From Ardenticatenaceae bacterium (GTDB taxonomy: Bacteria > Chloroflexota > Anaerolineae > Promineifilales > Promineifilaceae): a stretch of DNA of 64,000 nt. Location: the NCBI GenBank assembly GCA_030065875.1, contig JASJCR010000003.1:1-64000 (forward strand). Reading direction: 5' to 3'. Numbering within the stretch: the first letter of the stretch is position 1; every line of letters starts with the position of its first letter. The position numbers and the translations under genes were made by a program. The notes under the pieces are model-generated. The model saw only the letters and a list, made by a program, of their open reading frames with translations. It ran no database searches and was not told where the DNA came from. Positions 42,621-51,359 of this stretch are shown in pieces.

Positions 42621-42657
42621 GAGTTCGTTTGACCACACTCATTAAGAAGAAAAATCT

Positions 42658-43845
42658 ATGAACAAAGATCAAAATATCGCCAAGAGAAGCATCTATGCCG
42701 CATCTCACCCGATTGTGCGGCTCAATTCTTTTCGGTTTGAACAATCGCCATTTATCGAGAAGTATGTCACTGATGACACGCTGTTTGCCATTTACTGCAA
42801 CCGCTTTTACCCCTTAAACATGGGTGAAAACGTGATTGAGTCTTATTGGAAGCTGCGGCAGAGCGTTTTGCTGTACGACGTGCCGGAAAAGCCGCTCGAA
42901 ATCAAAGGGCCAGATGCGGTTACGCTGCTGGAGCGCGTTTTTACTCGTCGAATTGCCACCCTCAAAATCTGGCGCGCGCGTTACGCCATCGCCTGTACCG
43001 CTGAGGGAACGGTATTGATGGATGGGGTCTTGATTCGTATAGCCAGAGACCATTTCTGGTATGTCAAGGCCAATGGAGAGTTTGAAACGTGGCTCAAGGC
43101 CCATGCGGCCGGTCTGGATGTTAAAGTCACCGACCCGCACTCGCGCGTGCTGCAAATTCAGGGGCCAAAATCGCTGGACGTTCTGAGCGCGGCCGCCGGT
43201 GAGCAGGTCCCGGCCACTTTTGGCTACTTTCATGCCGGGATGTTTAACTTTGACGGTCAGGAACTGCTGGTTTCTCGGACCGGATGGACCGGGGAGGTGG
43301 GGTTCGAGATTTACTGCCGCCGCAACACCGATCATCACGCCCTGTGGGATCATCTTTTCACCACTGGCCGGCCGGCCGGCCTCGAGTTTAGCAGCGCTTC
43401 ATCGATGGGCATACGCCGAATTGAGGCCGGTATCCTCGATTATGGCACCGACATCGAACCGGATATGACCCCATATGCGGCCGGACTTGGCGCTTTTGTC
43501 GATCTTTCCAAACCGGATTTTATCGGCCGATCGGCGCTGCAAACGGCGGATAAAACCTGTCTGCTGTTTGGGCTGCTGTGTGAAACGGCCGTGCCGATGG
43601 CAGGCATGACCGTCCAGATGAATGATCGCATCGTGGGTCATATACAGATTGGAGAATGGTCCCCAACCCTCGAAAAAGGGATTGGCTACGTGCGTTTTTA
43701 TGCTCCGGCCGAGGGGGTATCCGGCTGGCTAGATCAAACAGTCACCCTATTCGATCAAGATGGGAATCCACATGTCGCTCATGTCGTTTCACTGCCATTT
43801 TTTGATCCCGAAAAAAGAATTCCGCGCGGGTTGGACCCTATATAA
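42658..43845 (+). CDS. GcvT-like aminomethyltransferase
   Basis: 395 aa. Folate-binding GcvT fold: the N-terminal part ends with the barrel ESYWKLRQSVLLYDVPEKPLEIKGPDAVTLLERVFTRRI; the central VLQIQGPKSLDVLSAAAG; RTGWTGEVGFEIYC, the family-diagnostic motif; and GAFVDLSKPDFIGRSAL. The T-protein of glycine cleavage and DmdA-type demethylases share this fold. The 395 aa length and the absence of gcvH/gcvP nearby leave either a demethylase or a stand-alone aminomethyltransferase. The glycine cleavage role is not shown. Confidence 0.82.
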   Translation: MNKDQNIAKRSIYAASHPIVRLNSFRFEQSPFIEKYVTDDTLFAIYCNRFYPLNMGENVIESYWKLRQSVLLYDVPEKPLEIKGPDAVTLLERVFTRRIATLKIWRARYAIACTAEGTVLMDGVLIRIARDHFWYVKANGEFETWLKAHAAGLDVKVTDPHSRVLQIQGPKSLDVLSAAAGEQVPATFGYFHAGMFNFDGQELLVSRTGWTGEVGFEIYCRRNTDHHALWDHLFTTGRPAGLEFSSASSMGIRRIEAGILDYGTDIEPDMTPYAAGLGAFVDLSKPDFIGRSALQTADKTCLLFGLLCETAVPMAGMTVQMNDRIVGHIQIGEWSPTLEKGIGYVRFYAPAEGVSGWLDQTVTLFDQDGNPHVAHVVSLPFFDPEKRIPRGLDPI

Positions 43846-43858
43846 GGAGGATGTTGAT

Positions 43859-44383
43859 ATGGATGCTCTTCGGCTACAAACCCCACGGTTGACTCTGCGG
43901 CTGATGAAATTGTCAGATTTGGATGACTTGTTGAAAATCTTTGGGGATCCCAAAGTGATGGCTTCTTTTAATGATTCTCCCTTCAATCGTGAGCAAATGA
44001 AATTTTGGCTAGAAAGAAATCTGGAACACCAGGAACAACATGGATTTGGTCTTTTCTCGGTCATTTTGAAGGCGGAAGGGATCTTAATTGGAAATTGTGG
44101 CCTGGAATATATGAATGTGGAAGGGGAAAAGGCCGCAGAACTCGGCTATGATTTTCGAAGCGATTATTGGAACCAGGGCTATGCAACGGAGGCGGCTGCA
44201 GCAGTTCGCGATTATGCCTTTGATACGCTCCAACTCCCTTCGCTATTCTCCCTCATACGAGTGGGAAATGAGGCATCTAAACGCGTATCGGAGAAGATTG
44301 GCATGCGGTTTGTCGAAGAGATAACGCAAAACGACATACAATATTGGAAGTACGCCGTGCAGGCAGAGACCCATCCTTCATGA
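43859..44383 (+). CDS. GNAT N-acetyltransferase (RimJ/RimL type)
   Basis: 174 aa from ATG 43859, nine bases after AAGGAGG; the open frame extends back into the GcvT gene. It begins LQTPRLTLRLMKLSDLDDLLKIFGDP, the RimJ/L opening, and has the acetyl-CoA region GYDFRSDYWNQGYATEAAAAVRDYAFD and IRVGNEASKRVSEKIGMRFVEE. Substrate unknown. It immediately follows the GcvT-like gene (13 bp). Confidence 0.87.
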   Translation: MDALRLQTPRLTLRLMKLSDLDDLLKIFGDPKVMASFNDSPFNREQMKFWLERNLEHQEQHGFGLFSVILKAEGILIGNCGLEYMNVEGEKAAELGYDFRSDYWNQGYATEAAAAVRDYAFDTLQLPSLFSLIRVGNEASKRVSEKIGMRFVEEITQNDIQYWKYAVQAETHPS

Positions 44384-44813
44384 ATAAGTGCCAAATAAAC
44401 CGTCGATAAAACAATCATTTTATGCCGCTTGCGGCCATGACATTCGTCAACAGTAATTGGGATAAATGTCACTTGTATGCCGGGGAATCGTTGTAGGATA
44501 GTGAGCTTATCGGGAATTGTTGATTCTTGAATGGCAGGCGCGTCACGGATCGCTTGGTCTGTGATTTAATCGGGTTTTGGAATAGGTTGAACGCCCATAC
44601 GGCTTAAATCTGGGGCTCGTGCAAACAACCGAGAATCAAAAGAATTAGCCTAGCGCTTCGGAGCTTCTGACCGGCCGTATAACCGGCATGCATCCTATGT
44701 TTGCAGCCGCGAAAAGATTAATTTGATCGTTAATTTGTGCCTTTGTCATTGTCAAAGGAAGCCCGGCTGCAGGTCAAAGTGCCTATTCGTCATTTGGCAA
44801 AAAGGAGAAAAAA
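44384..44813. other. Gene-free spacer
   Basis: No coding pattern on either strand. A small inverted repeat CCTTTG/CAAAGG lies about 65 bp before the next gene. The last 15 bp hold AAGGAGA, the ribosome binding site of the lipoprotein gene at 44814. Confidence 0.5.
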
Positions 44814-45986
44814 ATGTATCGCGTAGTAATGTCGTATCGAGCTCGAACGCTCGTGATGGCGCTGTTGCTAGCGCTCTTTGCATTTTTCGTTTTGGGTTGT
44901 AGTACGATTTTGTATCCCACATTTTCCCACCAGGGGAGATTATTGGATAGCAATGGGGATCCGGTGGCCGATGGAACCTACACGGTCGAGTACAAGCTTT
45001 ATCATGAAGCGACCGGAGGGTCTGCGGTGCACTCGGAGACCGCGTCAGTCGACATCGCCGACGGGTATTTTACTAGCACGTTTGGGGGAACAGATGTTGA
45101 TAGCAAAATTTTTGCCCAACAAACGTGGCTGGAAATCACCGTCAACGGCGAAACTTTAGAGCCTCGCGAACTGCTGCGCGGTGCTCCGTATGCCTCCAGC
45201 CTCGTTGCCGGCTCAGCGGCGATTGGACCGGAGCCGATCACCTATACATATGGCACGACTGATAACCTGGGATCCGCCTTTTTTGCGGTGAATACAGATG
45301 TAACTGCCACCGGCGGCAGCGGTATTACGGCCATAACCCTGGCCCAGATCCCGGACAGTTCACCCTCGAATCGGATCGACGTTGCCGCCGTTCGTGGGTT
45401 GGCCGCAGATGCCGATAGTAATTCTACGACCGGTACCTATGCCGGGATCTTTGTCTCCGAAGATTTCAGAGGTCTTTACGCAAAGGGGGGAACCAATGAA
45501 TATGCGGCCTGGTTCACTGGAGATATCAGAGTAACCGGCAGCTGCAGCGGCTGCATGATGGCTTTGACGGCTAAAAACGTTGGATCGAGTGCCATCGCTC
45601 CAGGTGATTTTGTAACGGCGCTGGGTGTAGAAGTTGATCCGGAATTTGGGATTCCCATTCTTTTGGTGACACAATCAACGACCGGAGAAACAATTTTGGG
45701 CGTTGTTGAGAGTGCCCTGGAGCGCAGTGACTATGTAGATGATCCTTTTGACCAGGTCGGTTATGAAAAGATTGATGGTTTGATTGAACCTCAGGAATAT
45801 TTGTCGGTGGTTATGGAAGGATTGGTCCAGGCGCGCATACCACAGAATTTGGACCCTGAAGTAGGTGAGTTCCTATCGTTTGATGGTGATAAAGTCACGG
45901 CCGAAGGTGGTGTTGGGAACAATTTCGCCCAGGTGATGAGCGAAGCTGACGATCAAGGCTTTCGCTGGATATTGTTGAATCGCTAA
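44814..45986 (+). CDS. Secreted lipoprotein of unknown function
   Basis: 390 aa. The signal with lipobox ends FFVLGC (C29). It opens with FSHQGRLLDSNGDPVADGTYTVEYKLYHEATGG, a pattern seen in many hypothetical surface proteins with a carbohydrate-binding or tail-fibre-like start. The middle is Thr/Gly/Ser-rich, and the last 110 residues (SCSGCMMALTAKNVGSSAIAPGDFVTALG) look like a compact domain. AAGGAGA precedes the ATG. The next gene, 15 bp on, encodes a short secreted protein, so they are probably made together. Confidence 0.75.
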   Translation: MYRVVMSYRARTLVMALLLALFAFFVLGCSTILYPTFSHQGRLLDSNGDPVADGTYTVEYKLYHEATGGSAVHSETASVDIADGYFTSTFGGTDVDSKIFAQQTWLEITVNGETLEPRELLRGAPYASSLVAGSAAIGPEPITYTYGTTDNLGSAFFAVNTDVTATGGSGITAITLAQIPDSSPSNRIDVAAVRGLAADADSNSTTGTYAGIFVSEDFRGLYAKGGTNEYAAWFTGDIRVTGSCSGCMMALTAKNVGSSAIAPGDFVTALGVEVDPEFGIPILLVTQSTTGETILGVVESALERSDYVDDPFDQVGYEKIDGLIEPQEYLSVVMEGLVQARIPQNLDPEVGEFLSFDGDKVTAEGGVGNNFAQVMSEADDQGFRWILLNR

Positions 45987-46001
45987 CAGGAGCAGATCAC
46001 A

Positions 46002-46331
46002 ATGATTAAAAAAGCAATTTTTACCACGCTTTTCGTAGCTGTTGTCCTGCTCCTTTTCACCGGTGTTGGCAAGGCGATCTATCGGCCGGTTGAGGCTGCC
46101 GGGCAGGAGCCTCTGACGCCAGCGGCATCGTCACTGTCCTACCAGCTGGAATGGGATGTTGTGGCTAATGGTGGTTCCACGATGCAGAGTGCATCTTACA
46201 CGATGTACAGCACGACGGGGCAAACTGCGGTCACCACGATGGATGGGAATAGTTACACGATGGAAAATGGATTTTGGCACGGTGTCTTTGATGACGTCTT
46301 TCAGCTTCTCCTGCCTATCATCATGAAATAA
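46002..46331 (+). CDS. Short secreted protein with C-terminal LLPIIMK
   Basis: 109 aa. Signal peptide (about 1-26), then a single small domain (LSYQLEWDVVANGGSTMQSASYTMYSTTGQTAVTTMDGNSYTMENGFWHGV) with repeated SYTM elements. It ends VFQLLLPIIMK. That ending resembles the ends of the 708-aa and 916-aa secreted proteins. It follows the 390-aa lipoprotein by 15 bp. Family not recognised. Confidence 0.7.
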   Translation: MIKKAIFTTLFVAVVLLLFTGVGKAIYRPVEAAGQEPLTPAASSLSYQLEWDVVANGGSTMQSASYTMYSTTGQTAVTTMDGNSYTMENGFWHGVFDDVFQLLLPIIMK

Positions 46332-46355
46332 CGTCGATGTATTTTTCTGGCGTGA

Positions 46356-46505
46356 GGTCTTGAAGATGCTGAAAAACTGGCGGCTGCCATGCCAAACGCT
46401 GACACCCTTTGGTTAGAGGGTATGGGGTATAATGTGGTGCCCCGTTATACCGCTCAGTTATTAGCCGACCTGTTTGCCTTAATGGAACCAGTAGAAATTG
46501 AATGA
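46356..46505 (+). pseudogene. Remnant of an alpha/beta-hydrolase C-terminus
   Basis: An open frame of 49 codons without a start reads DAEKLAAAMPNADTLWLEGM, then GYNVVPRYTAQLLADLFALMEP, and a stop. It resembles the end of alpha/beta hydrolases where the catalytic His lies in a G-x-G-H context. Here a Tyr stands where His is expected. It is cut off upstream, so it looks like a fragment of a lost gene. Confidence 0.4.
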
Positions 46506-46614
46506 TCGCCCCAGCTAGCTTCTTTCGGAGGCCGATCTGCAGCTAATGGCATGAGCCAGGGTGAAGATCGGGTAAAATGATGAATCGCAGTATCGCAATG
46601 TAGAGGAGGTTACC

Positions 46615-47154
46615 TTGAAAGATATCATTCTGTTTTCGGCGATTACTATTGATGGATATATCGCTAAGAGTGATGGAAATTTGGATTGGCTGTTTGAATT
46701 TGATAAAACCAACGATGAAGCAGAAAAAATATTTCAACGATTCTATTCCTCAATTGATACGACCTTTATAGGAAATAAGACCTTTAAGCAGATCTTAAGT
46801 TCGGGAAACCCCACGCCATATCATCAGAAAACAAATTATGTTTTTTCAACACATGATCATGATAATACGGACAATGTTACCTATGTAAAAGATAATATCG
46901 AAGCGTTCATTGTCGAGCAGAAAGCAAGGCCGGGTAAAAATATTTGGCTTGTTGGTGGTGGACAATTGAACAATCTTTTTTATGAATTAGGACAGATCGA
47001 TCAAATCATTCTTGATATCATCCCCGTTATCCTTGGCCAAGGTATTCCATTGTTGAGTCGAGGAAAGCGGCATCAATTTTATACTCAGGAAGTGGTTCAA
47101 CAGTATCCATCTGGAAGGATACAGATTCAATATCGGAAGAGAAGAAAGCAATAA
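46615..47154 (+). CDS. Dihydrofolate reductase/RibD-like protein
   Basis: 179 aa. It starts at TTG 46615, supported by GAGGAGG six bases upstream. The RibD C-terminal/DHFR-like fold is visible: DIILFSAITIDGYIAKSDGNLDWL, TTFIGNKTFKQIL, NIWLVGGGQLNNLFYELGQIDQIILDIIPVILGQGIPLL. Such proteins reduce a pteridine- or flavin-like substrate with NADPH, but members are rarely characterised. Two bases later the AAC(3)-like gene begins. The gene is AT-richer than its neighbours. Confidence 0.82.
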   Translation: MKDIILFSAITIDGYIAKSDGNLDWLFEFDKTNDEAEKIFQRFYSSIDTTFIGNKTFKQILSSGNPTPYHQKTNYVFSTHDHDNTDNVTYVKDNIEAFIVEQKARPGKNIWLVGGGQLNNLFYELGQIDQIILDIIPVILGQGIPLLSRGKRHQFYTQEVVQQYPSGRIQIQYRKRRKQ

Positions 47155-47156
47155 CT

Positions 47157-47909
47157 ATGCAACCATTCGTAAACAAAAGCCAGCTAATTGAAGATTTGAA
47201 GGACCTGGGACTCAAACAGGGCGATACGATTATGGTTCATGCCTCCTTGAGGGCGGTTGGACCGATCAAAGGGAAAGGTGAGGCACTAGTAGAGGCGATG
47301 ATGGAGGTGCTAAATCCATTGGGGACGCTGATGGCTTATGTGGATTACTATCCAACCAAAGACCGGCCGTACTTTGATGCTGCCCGATCGCCTGCGATGC
47401 CGGATCATGGTGTTTTGGCCGAGATTATTCGGACGTGGCCCGGTGCGGCTCGTTCAGAAAATCCGGGTGCCTCGATGTCCGCCATCGGCCACAGGGCACA
47501 CTGGATTTGCGAAAATCACCCCGTAAATTACGGATACGGCGAGAATTCCCCCCTGGCAAAACTGGTAGAAGTCAACGGCAAGGTGCTCCTGCTGGGGTCG
47601 CATTTAGACCACGTCACTCTTTTGCATTATGCTGAGCATCTGGCTAATTTACCCGGCAAGAAGGTCATTCGGCGAGCTGACAAAGTGCTGATTGACGGCC
47701 GCGTCGAGGAAATCATAATCGAAGAGTTTGATACCGGTGATCCCATTGTTGAAGGAATGTCTGACACATACTTCGAGATGATTATGCAAGATTTTATTCA
47801 ATCCAAAGGGGTAAAAAGCGGCCGGATCGGCCATGCCGATTCTTATTTGCTTGATGCTAAGACCTTGGTTGATTTTGCGGTCGCCAAAATGGAAAAAGAG
47901 CTCGGATAG
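47157..47909 (+). CDS. Aminoglycoside N(3)-acetyltransferase-like protein
   Basis: 250 aa of the antibiotic_NAT family. Features: KQGDTIMVHASLRAVGPIKGKGEALVEAMMEVLNPLGTLMAYVDY, HGVLAEIIRTWPGAARSENPGASMSAIG, ENSPLAKLVEVNGKVLLLGSHLDHVTLLHYAEH with the conserved His/Glu pair. It uses acetyl-CoA; AAC(3) members modify aminoglycosides, but chromosomal homologues can act on other amines. It sits two bases after the DHFR-like gene. Resistance is not shown by sequence. Confidence 0.85.
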   Translation: MQPFVNKSQLIEDLKDLGLKQGDTIMVHASLRAVGPIKGKGEALVEAMMEVLNPLGTLMAYVDYYPTKDRPYFDAARSPAMPDHGVLAEIIRTWPGAARSENPGASMSAIGHRAHWICENHPVNYGYGENSPLAKLVEVNGKVLLLGSHLDHVTLLHYAEHLANLPGKKVIRRADKVLIDGRVEEIIIEEFDTGDPIVEGMSDTYFEMIMQDFIQSKGVKSGRIGHADSYLLDAKTLVDFAVAKMEKELG

Positions 47910-47934
47910 GAATAGAAAAATCTCGAATAAAAGA

Positions 47935-50628
47935 ATGTCATCCCCAATAATCGCTACCAAACTTTATATTCCCTCACCCCGGCCGAAAATGGTTACCCGA
48001 TCGCGCCTTATCGAGCAGCTCAACAACGGGCTGAATCGCAAAATGACGCTTATTTCGGCCCCGGCCGGGTTTGGAAAAACAATGCTGGTTAGTGATTGGC
48101 TTGACCATTTACGAGAGACGAAATACGAGATACGAGATCAGGGAGATCTTGCAAAGTCGGGCATAATCGAAAATCGTCAATCAACAATCGCAATTCACGC
48201 CGCCTGGCTGTCACTGGATGACGGAGACAACGATCCGACCCGTTTCCTTACCTATCTAATTGCCGCTTTGCGGACAATTGTGCCCGGTATCGGTGAGGGG
48301 ATGTTAGCGATGCTCCAATCCGCTCAGCCGCCATCACCGGAATCGATTTTAACGGTCCTGCTCAATGAAATGTCGGCCGTTGGGGATCGCATTCTTCTCA
48401 TTCTCGATGATTATCACGTTATTGATGCCAAACCGGTTAACGCCGCCCTCAACTTCCTGCTTGAACATCTGCCACCAGAGATGCATCTGGTCATTACCAC
48501 CAGAGAAGACCCCCAGCTTCCTTTGGCCCGGCTCCGTGCCAGAGGGCAGTTAACCGAGCTGCGGGTCACGGATTTGCGATTCACCCCCGATGAGGCGGCC
48601 GAATTTCTCAATCAGGTGATGGAATTGACGCTTTCGGTCGCAGAAATTGCCGCTCTGGAAACCCGTACCGAAGGGTGGATTGCCGGTTTGCAGCTGGCCG
48701 CTCTATCGATGCAGGGGCTGCAAGACGTCTCCACGTTTATCCAATCGTTTACCGGCAGCCATCGTTTTGTATTGGATTATTTAGCTGAAGAAGTTTTGCA
48801 GAAGCAGCCTGCTGACGTGCATGCATTTTTGCTGCGCACTTCGATTCTCGATCGCCTCTGCGGCCCGCTTTGTGACGCCGTTCTGGATGATCCCCACGCT
48901 GCCAGCGAAAAAACGCTGGCCTATATCGAGCAAGCCAACCTGTTTATCATACCTCTAGACAACGAGCGGCGCTGGTACCGTTATCATCATCTTTTTGCCG
49001 ATTTGCTGCGGCAGCGGCTGGCGGCTGGTCAAGCAGAAAAAGTGGCCCAATACCACATTCGCGCCAGTATTTGGTTCGAAGAGAACGGCCTGGAGATCGA
49101 GGCGTTTCAGCACGCCGCGGCCGCTAACGATGTCGACCGTGCTGCGCGGCTGGTTGAAGGGGAAGAAATGCCTTTGCATTTCCGCGGTGCGGTGGCTCCG
49201 ATCTTAAATTGGCTAGCCTCACTGCCCGAGACGGTTCTCAATCATAGACCTGCGCTGTGGGTGCTGTATGCCTCGGCTTTAATTTTTGTCAGCCAATTGC
49301 CCGATGTTGAACCGACACTGCAGGCGGCTGAAGCCGCATTGAAAGAGAGAGAATCAGACGAGAAAACCGATGACCTCATCGGGCATATTGCAGCCATCAG
49401 GGCCACATTGGCGGTTATCTACTATCAACTCGAGACCATCGTAGAGCAGTCCCACCGCGCTCTGGCGTATCTGCACCCCGATAACCTCCCGGTCCGCACC
49501 GCCACCACCTGGACATTGGGGGTAGCCTACCAGATCCAGGGGGATTTCGCCGCGGCCGGTGAAGCATACACCAAAGCGATCGCTATCAGTCGGGAAATCG
49601 GACACATTATTATCGCCATTATGGCCACCATCGGCCTGGGAAATGTGCAGGAAGAGGAAGATCAACTCAGTCAGGCGGCCAAAACGTACCGGGATGTTCT
49701 CCAGTTAACCGGTGAGCCTCCGCTCCCGGTCGCCTGTGAAGCGCATCTGGGCTTGGCCCGTATTTTTTACGCCTGGAATGACCTCGAGGCCGCCGAGCAC
49801 CACGGCCGGCGAAGTGTAGAGCTGGCGCGCCAGCTGGTAGACGTCGATCGATTTGTGGGGTGTGAGGTATTTATGGCGCGGTTAAAGCTTGCTCAAAATG
49901 ATCCGGTGGCTGCGGCGGACCTGTTGGCCAAAACCGAGCGAGCGGTGCAGCAGCACAACTTCATGCAGCGAATACCGGAAGTAGCGGCCGCTCAGGTGCG
50001 CACCATGCTTTATCAGGATCAGGTGGCGGCGGCCGAGCGATTGGTTGAGGCACACGACCTTCCGCTTAGCCGGGCTCGCGTCTATCTGGCCCAAGGTGAT
50101 CCGGCCGCAGCGCTGGCGGTGTTGGAACCGTGGCGTCATCATACTGAGAGCAGAGGGTGGGTCCACCAACAGCTCCAGGCCATGGTTTTGCAAGTGGCGG
50201 CTCATCAGGCAGTTGGTGCCAGGGAGACCGCTCTGAGCGTGTTAAATCAGGCGTTACCGCTGGCCGAGCCCGGTGGCTCGATCCGACTCTTTTTGGATGA
50301 AGGAGAACCGATCGCTAACCTGCTGCCTGAAGCGGCCGCTCGGGGAGTAAAGCCGATGTACGTTAGCAAACTGCTAGCTGCATTTCATGGTGAAAAACCC
50401 AAACCATCTGATTCTCAACGGCATCCCCCCCTCGTCGACCCCTTAAGCCCGCGCGAGTTGGAAGTGCTGCATCTGATTGCTCAAGGGCTTTCAAATCGGG
50501 AGATAGCCGAGCGACTCTTTCTGGCGTTGAGTACGGTCAAAGGCCACAATCGGATCATTTTTGACAAATTGAACGTCCAGCGGCGTACAGAAGCGGTTGC
50601 TCGCGCTCGCGAGATAGGCTTGTTATAG
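47935..50628 (+). CDS. LuxR-family STAND regulator (MalT-like)
   Basis: 897 aa from ATG 47935; a longer frame reads back into the AAC(3) gene. N-terminal STAND NTPase with Walker A SAPAGFGKT (41-49), Walker B ILLILDDYHVID and the sensor LVITTRED. A TPR-like helical region follows (about 400-800), and the C-terminus is a LuxR helix-turn-helix (PLSPRELEVLHLIAQGLSNREIAERLFLALSTVKGHNRIIFDKLNV). These proteins sense a ligand on the TPR domain and activate transcription. Residues about 59-87 (RETKYEIRDQGDLAKS...) replace the short loop that precedes AWLSLDDGDND in related proteins; this segment is a heptad-repeat insertion. Confidence 0.9.
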   Translation: MSSPIIATKLYIPSPRPKMVTRSRLIEQLNNGLNRKMTLISAPAGFGKTMLVSDWLDHLRETKYEIRDQGDLAKSGIIENRQSTIAIHAAWLSLDDGDNDPTRFLTYLIAALRTIVPGIGEGMLAMLQSAQPPSPESILTVLLNEMSAVGDRILLILDDYHVIDAKPVNAALNFLLEHLPPEMHLVITTREDPQLPLARLRARGQLTELRVTDLRFTPDEAAEFLNQVMELTLSVAEIAALETRTEGWIAGLQLAALSMQGLQDVSTFIQSFTGSHRFVLDYLAEEVLQKQPADVHAFLLRTSILDRLCGPLCDAVLDDPHAASEKTLAYIEQANLFIIPLDNERRWYRYHHLFADLLRQRLAAGQAEKVAQYHIRASIWFEENGLEIEAFQHAAAANDVDRAARLVEGEEMPLHFRGAVAPILNWLASLPETVLNHRPALWVLYASALIFVSQLPDVEPTLQAAEAALKERESDEKTDDLIGHIAAIRATLAVIYYQLETIVEQSHRALAYLHPDNLPVRTATTWTLGVAYQIQGDFAAAGEAYTKAIAISREIGHIIIAIMATIGLGNVQEEEDQLSQAAKTYRDVLQLTGEPPLPVACEAHLGLARIFYAWNDLEAAEHHGRRSVELARQLVDVDRFVGCEVFMARLKLAQNDPVAAADLLAKTERAVQQHNFMQRIPEVAAAQVRTMLYQDQVAAAERLVEAHDLPLSRARVYLAQGDPAAALAVLEPWRHHTESRGWVHQQLQAMVLQVAAHQAVGARETALSVLNQALPLAEPGGSIRLFLDEGEPIANLLPEAAARGVKPMYVSKLLAAFHGEKPKPSDSQRHPPLVDPLSPRELEVLHLIAQGLSNREIAERLFLALSTVKGHNRIIFDKLNVQRRTEAVARAREIGLL
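48111..48193 (+). repeat. Heptad repeat inserted in frame within the MalT-like gene
   Basis: Four 7-bp units of consensus ACGAGAT (48111-48138) are followed after 27 bp by four units of consensus ATCGNNA (48166-48193). Both blocks keep strict 7-bp phase, which is out of step with codons, yet no stop is created. In the protein the block makes RETKYEIRD...IIENRQSTIAIH between Walker A and the AWLSLD strand. Unlike the other paired heptad loci, the second block is not a reverse complement of the first. Confidence 0.65.
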
Positions 50629-50988
50629 CCCGATTTTCACCCTGAACCAGATTTCCCCATACCCTCGACAACCTCAAACGATACTTAAGTATCTATACAC
50701 CCATACCCTTTAATTGGCATACTCTAATGAAGTTAATCCGTGGCCATTTTGCTGAAATTTATTGTGATTCTCTTAAAAATTAACTCAATTTGCGACCTTC
50801 ACGCACAACCGAATAATGAAACTTCACAAAATAATTGGGTAGTGGGTTGGTGACACCTAACCCCCACATCAATCCTTCCCCACGGGGGGTGGATGCCTGC
50901 CTCCCCTCCCATTGGGAAGGGAATGAGGGGAGGGTTATTGACCCATTTAATTATCAAACTGCAAAAAAACTAAAGTCGGTAGAACGAT
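50629..50988. other. Gene-free spacer with palindrome and GC-rich repeat
   Basis: The 14-bp perfect palindrome GATACTTAAGTATC lies at 50680-50693, 52 bp after the regulator gene. A GC-rich block with C-runs and G-runs (about 50865-50935) resembles the repeat at 42450. No gene is supported until 50989. Confidence 0.45.
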
Positions 50989-51234
50989 ATGTCAAAAAAA
51001 AGCGCCGCCAAAGTTTATCAAGATCAACCCTTGGTTTATCAAATCAGAATCTACGGCCATTTAGATTGTCAATGGACCCACTGGTTTGATGAGCTGACAA
51101 TCACGCTTGAAGAGAGCGGTGAAACTCTTTTAACCGGCGTAGTGATCGATCAGGCTGCGCTTTACGGATTGCTAAAAAAAGTGCGAGATCTGGGCATGCC
51201 GTTACTCTCGGTCAACATCGTTAAACCGGTTTAG
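50989..51234 (+). CDS. Small conserved protein next to a BTAD regulator
   Basis: 81 aa with a regular alternation of strands and helices: LVYQIRIYGHLDCQWTHWFDELTITLEESGETLLTG, then VVIDQAALYGLLKKVRDLGMPLLSVNIV. The H-L-D-x(2)-W-x(2)-WF pattern and the closing LLSVNxV suggest a conserved small family. I do not know its function. It lies 126 bp before the BTAD-STAND gene and may be regulated with it. Confidence 0.6.
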   Translation: MSKKSAAKVYQDQPLVYQIRIYGHLDCQWTHWFDELTITLEESGETLLTGVVIDQAALYGLLKKVRDLGMPLLSVNIVKPV

Positions 51235-51283
51235 CCGATCGTTTAGGCAAGTGCCATACAAGCAAAATCAAAGGAGAATACAC

Positions 51284-51339
51284 GCTTGCAGATTGGACCA
51301 ATCTCCAAGATTGATCCAATCTGCAAGCACAGCGTTTTT
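51284..51339 (+). terminator. Long hairpin with T-run before the BTAD gene
   Basis: Perfect 14-bp arms GCTTGCAGATTGGA (51284-51297) and TCCAATCTGCAAGC (51315-51328) surround a 17-nt loop that itself contains CAATC/GATTG. TTTTTT follows at 51334-51339. It could end the small gene or act as an attenuator for the regulator gene starting 20 bp later. Confidence 0.55.
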
Positions 51340-51359
51340 TGATGTAAAATTGCTCCACG

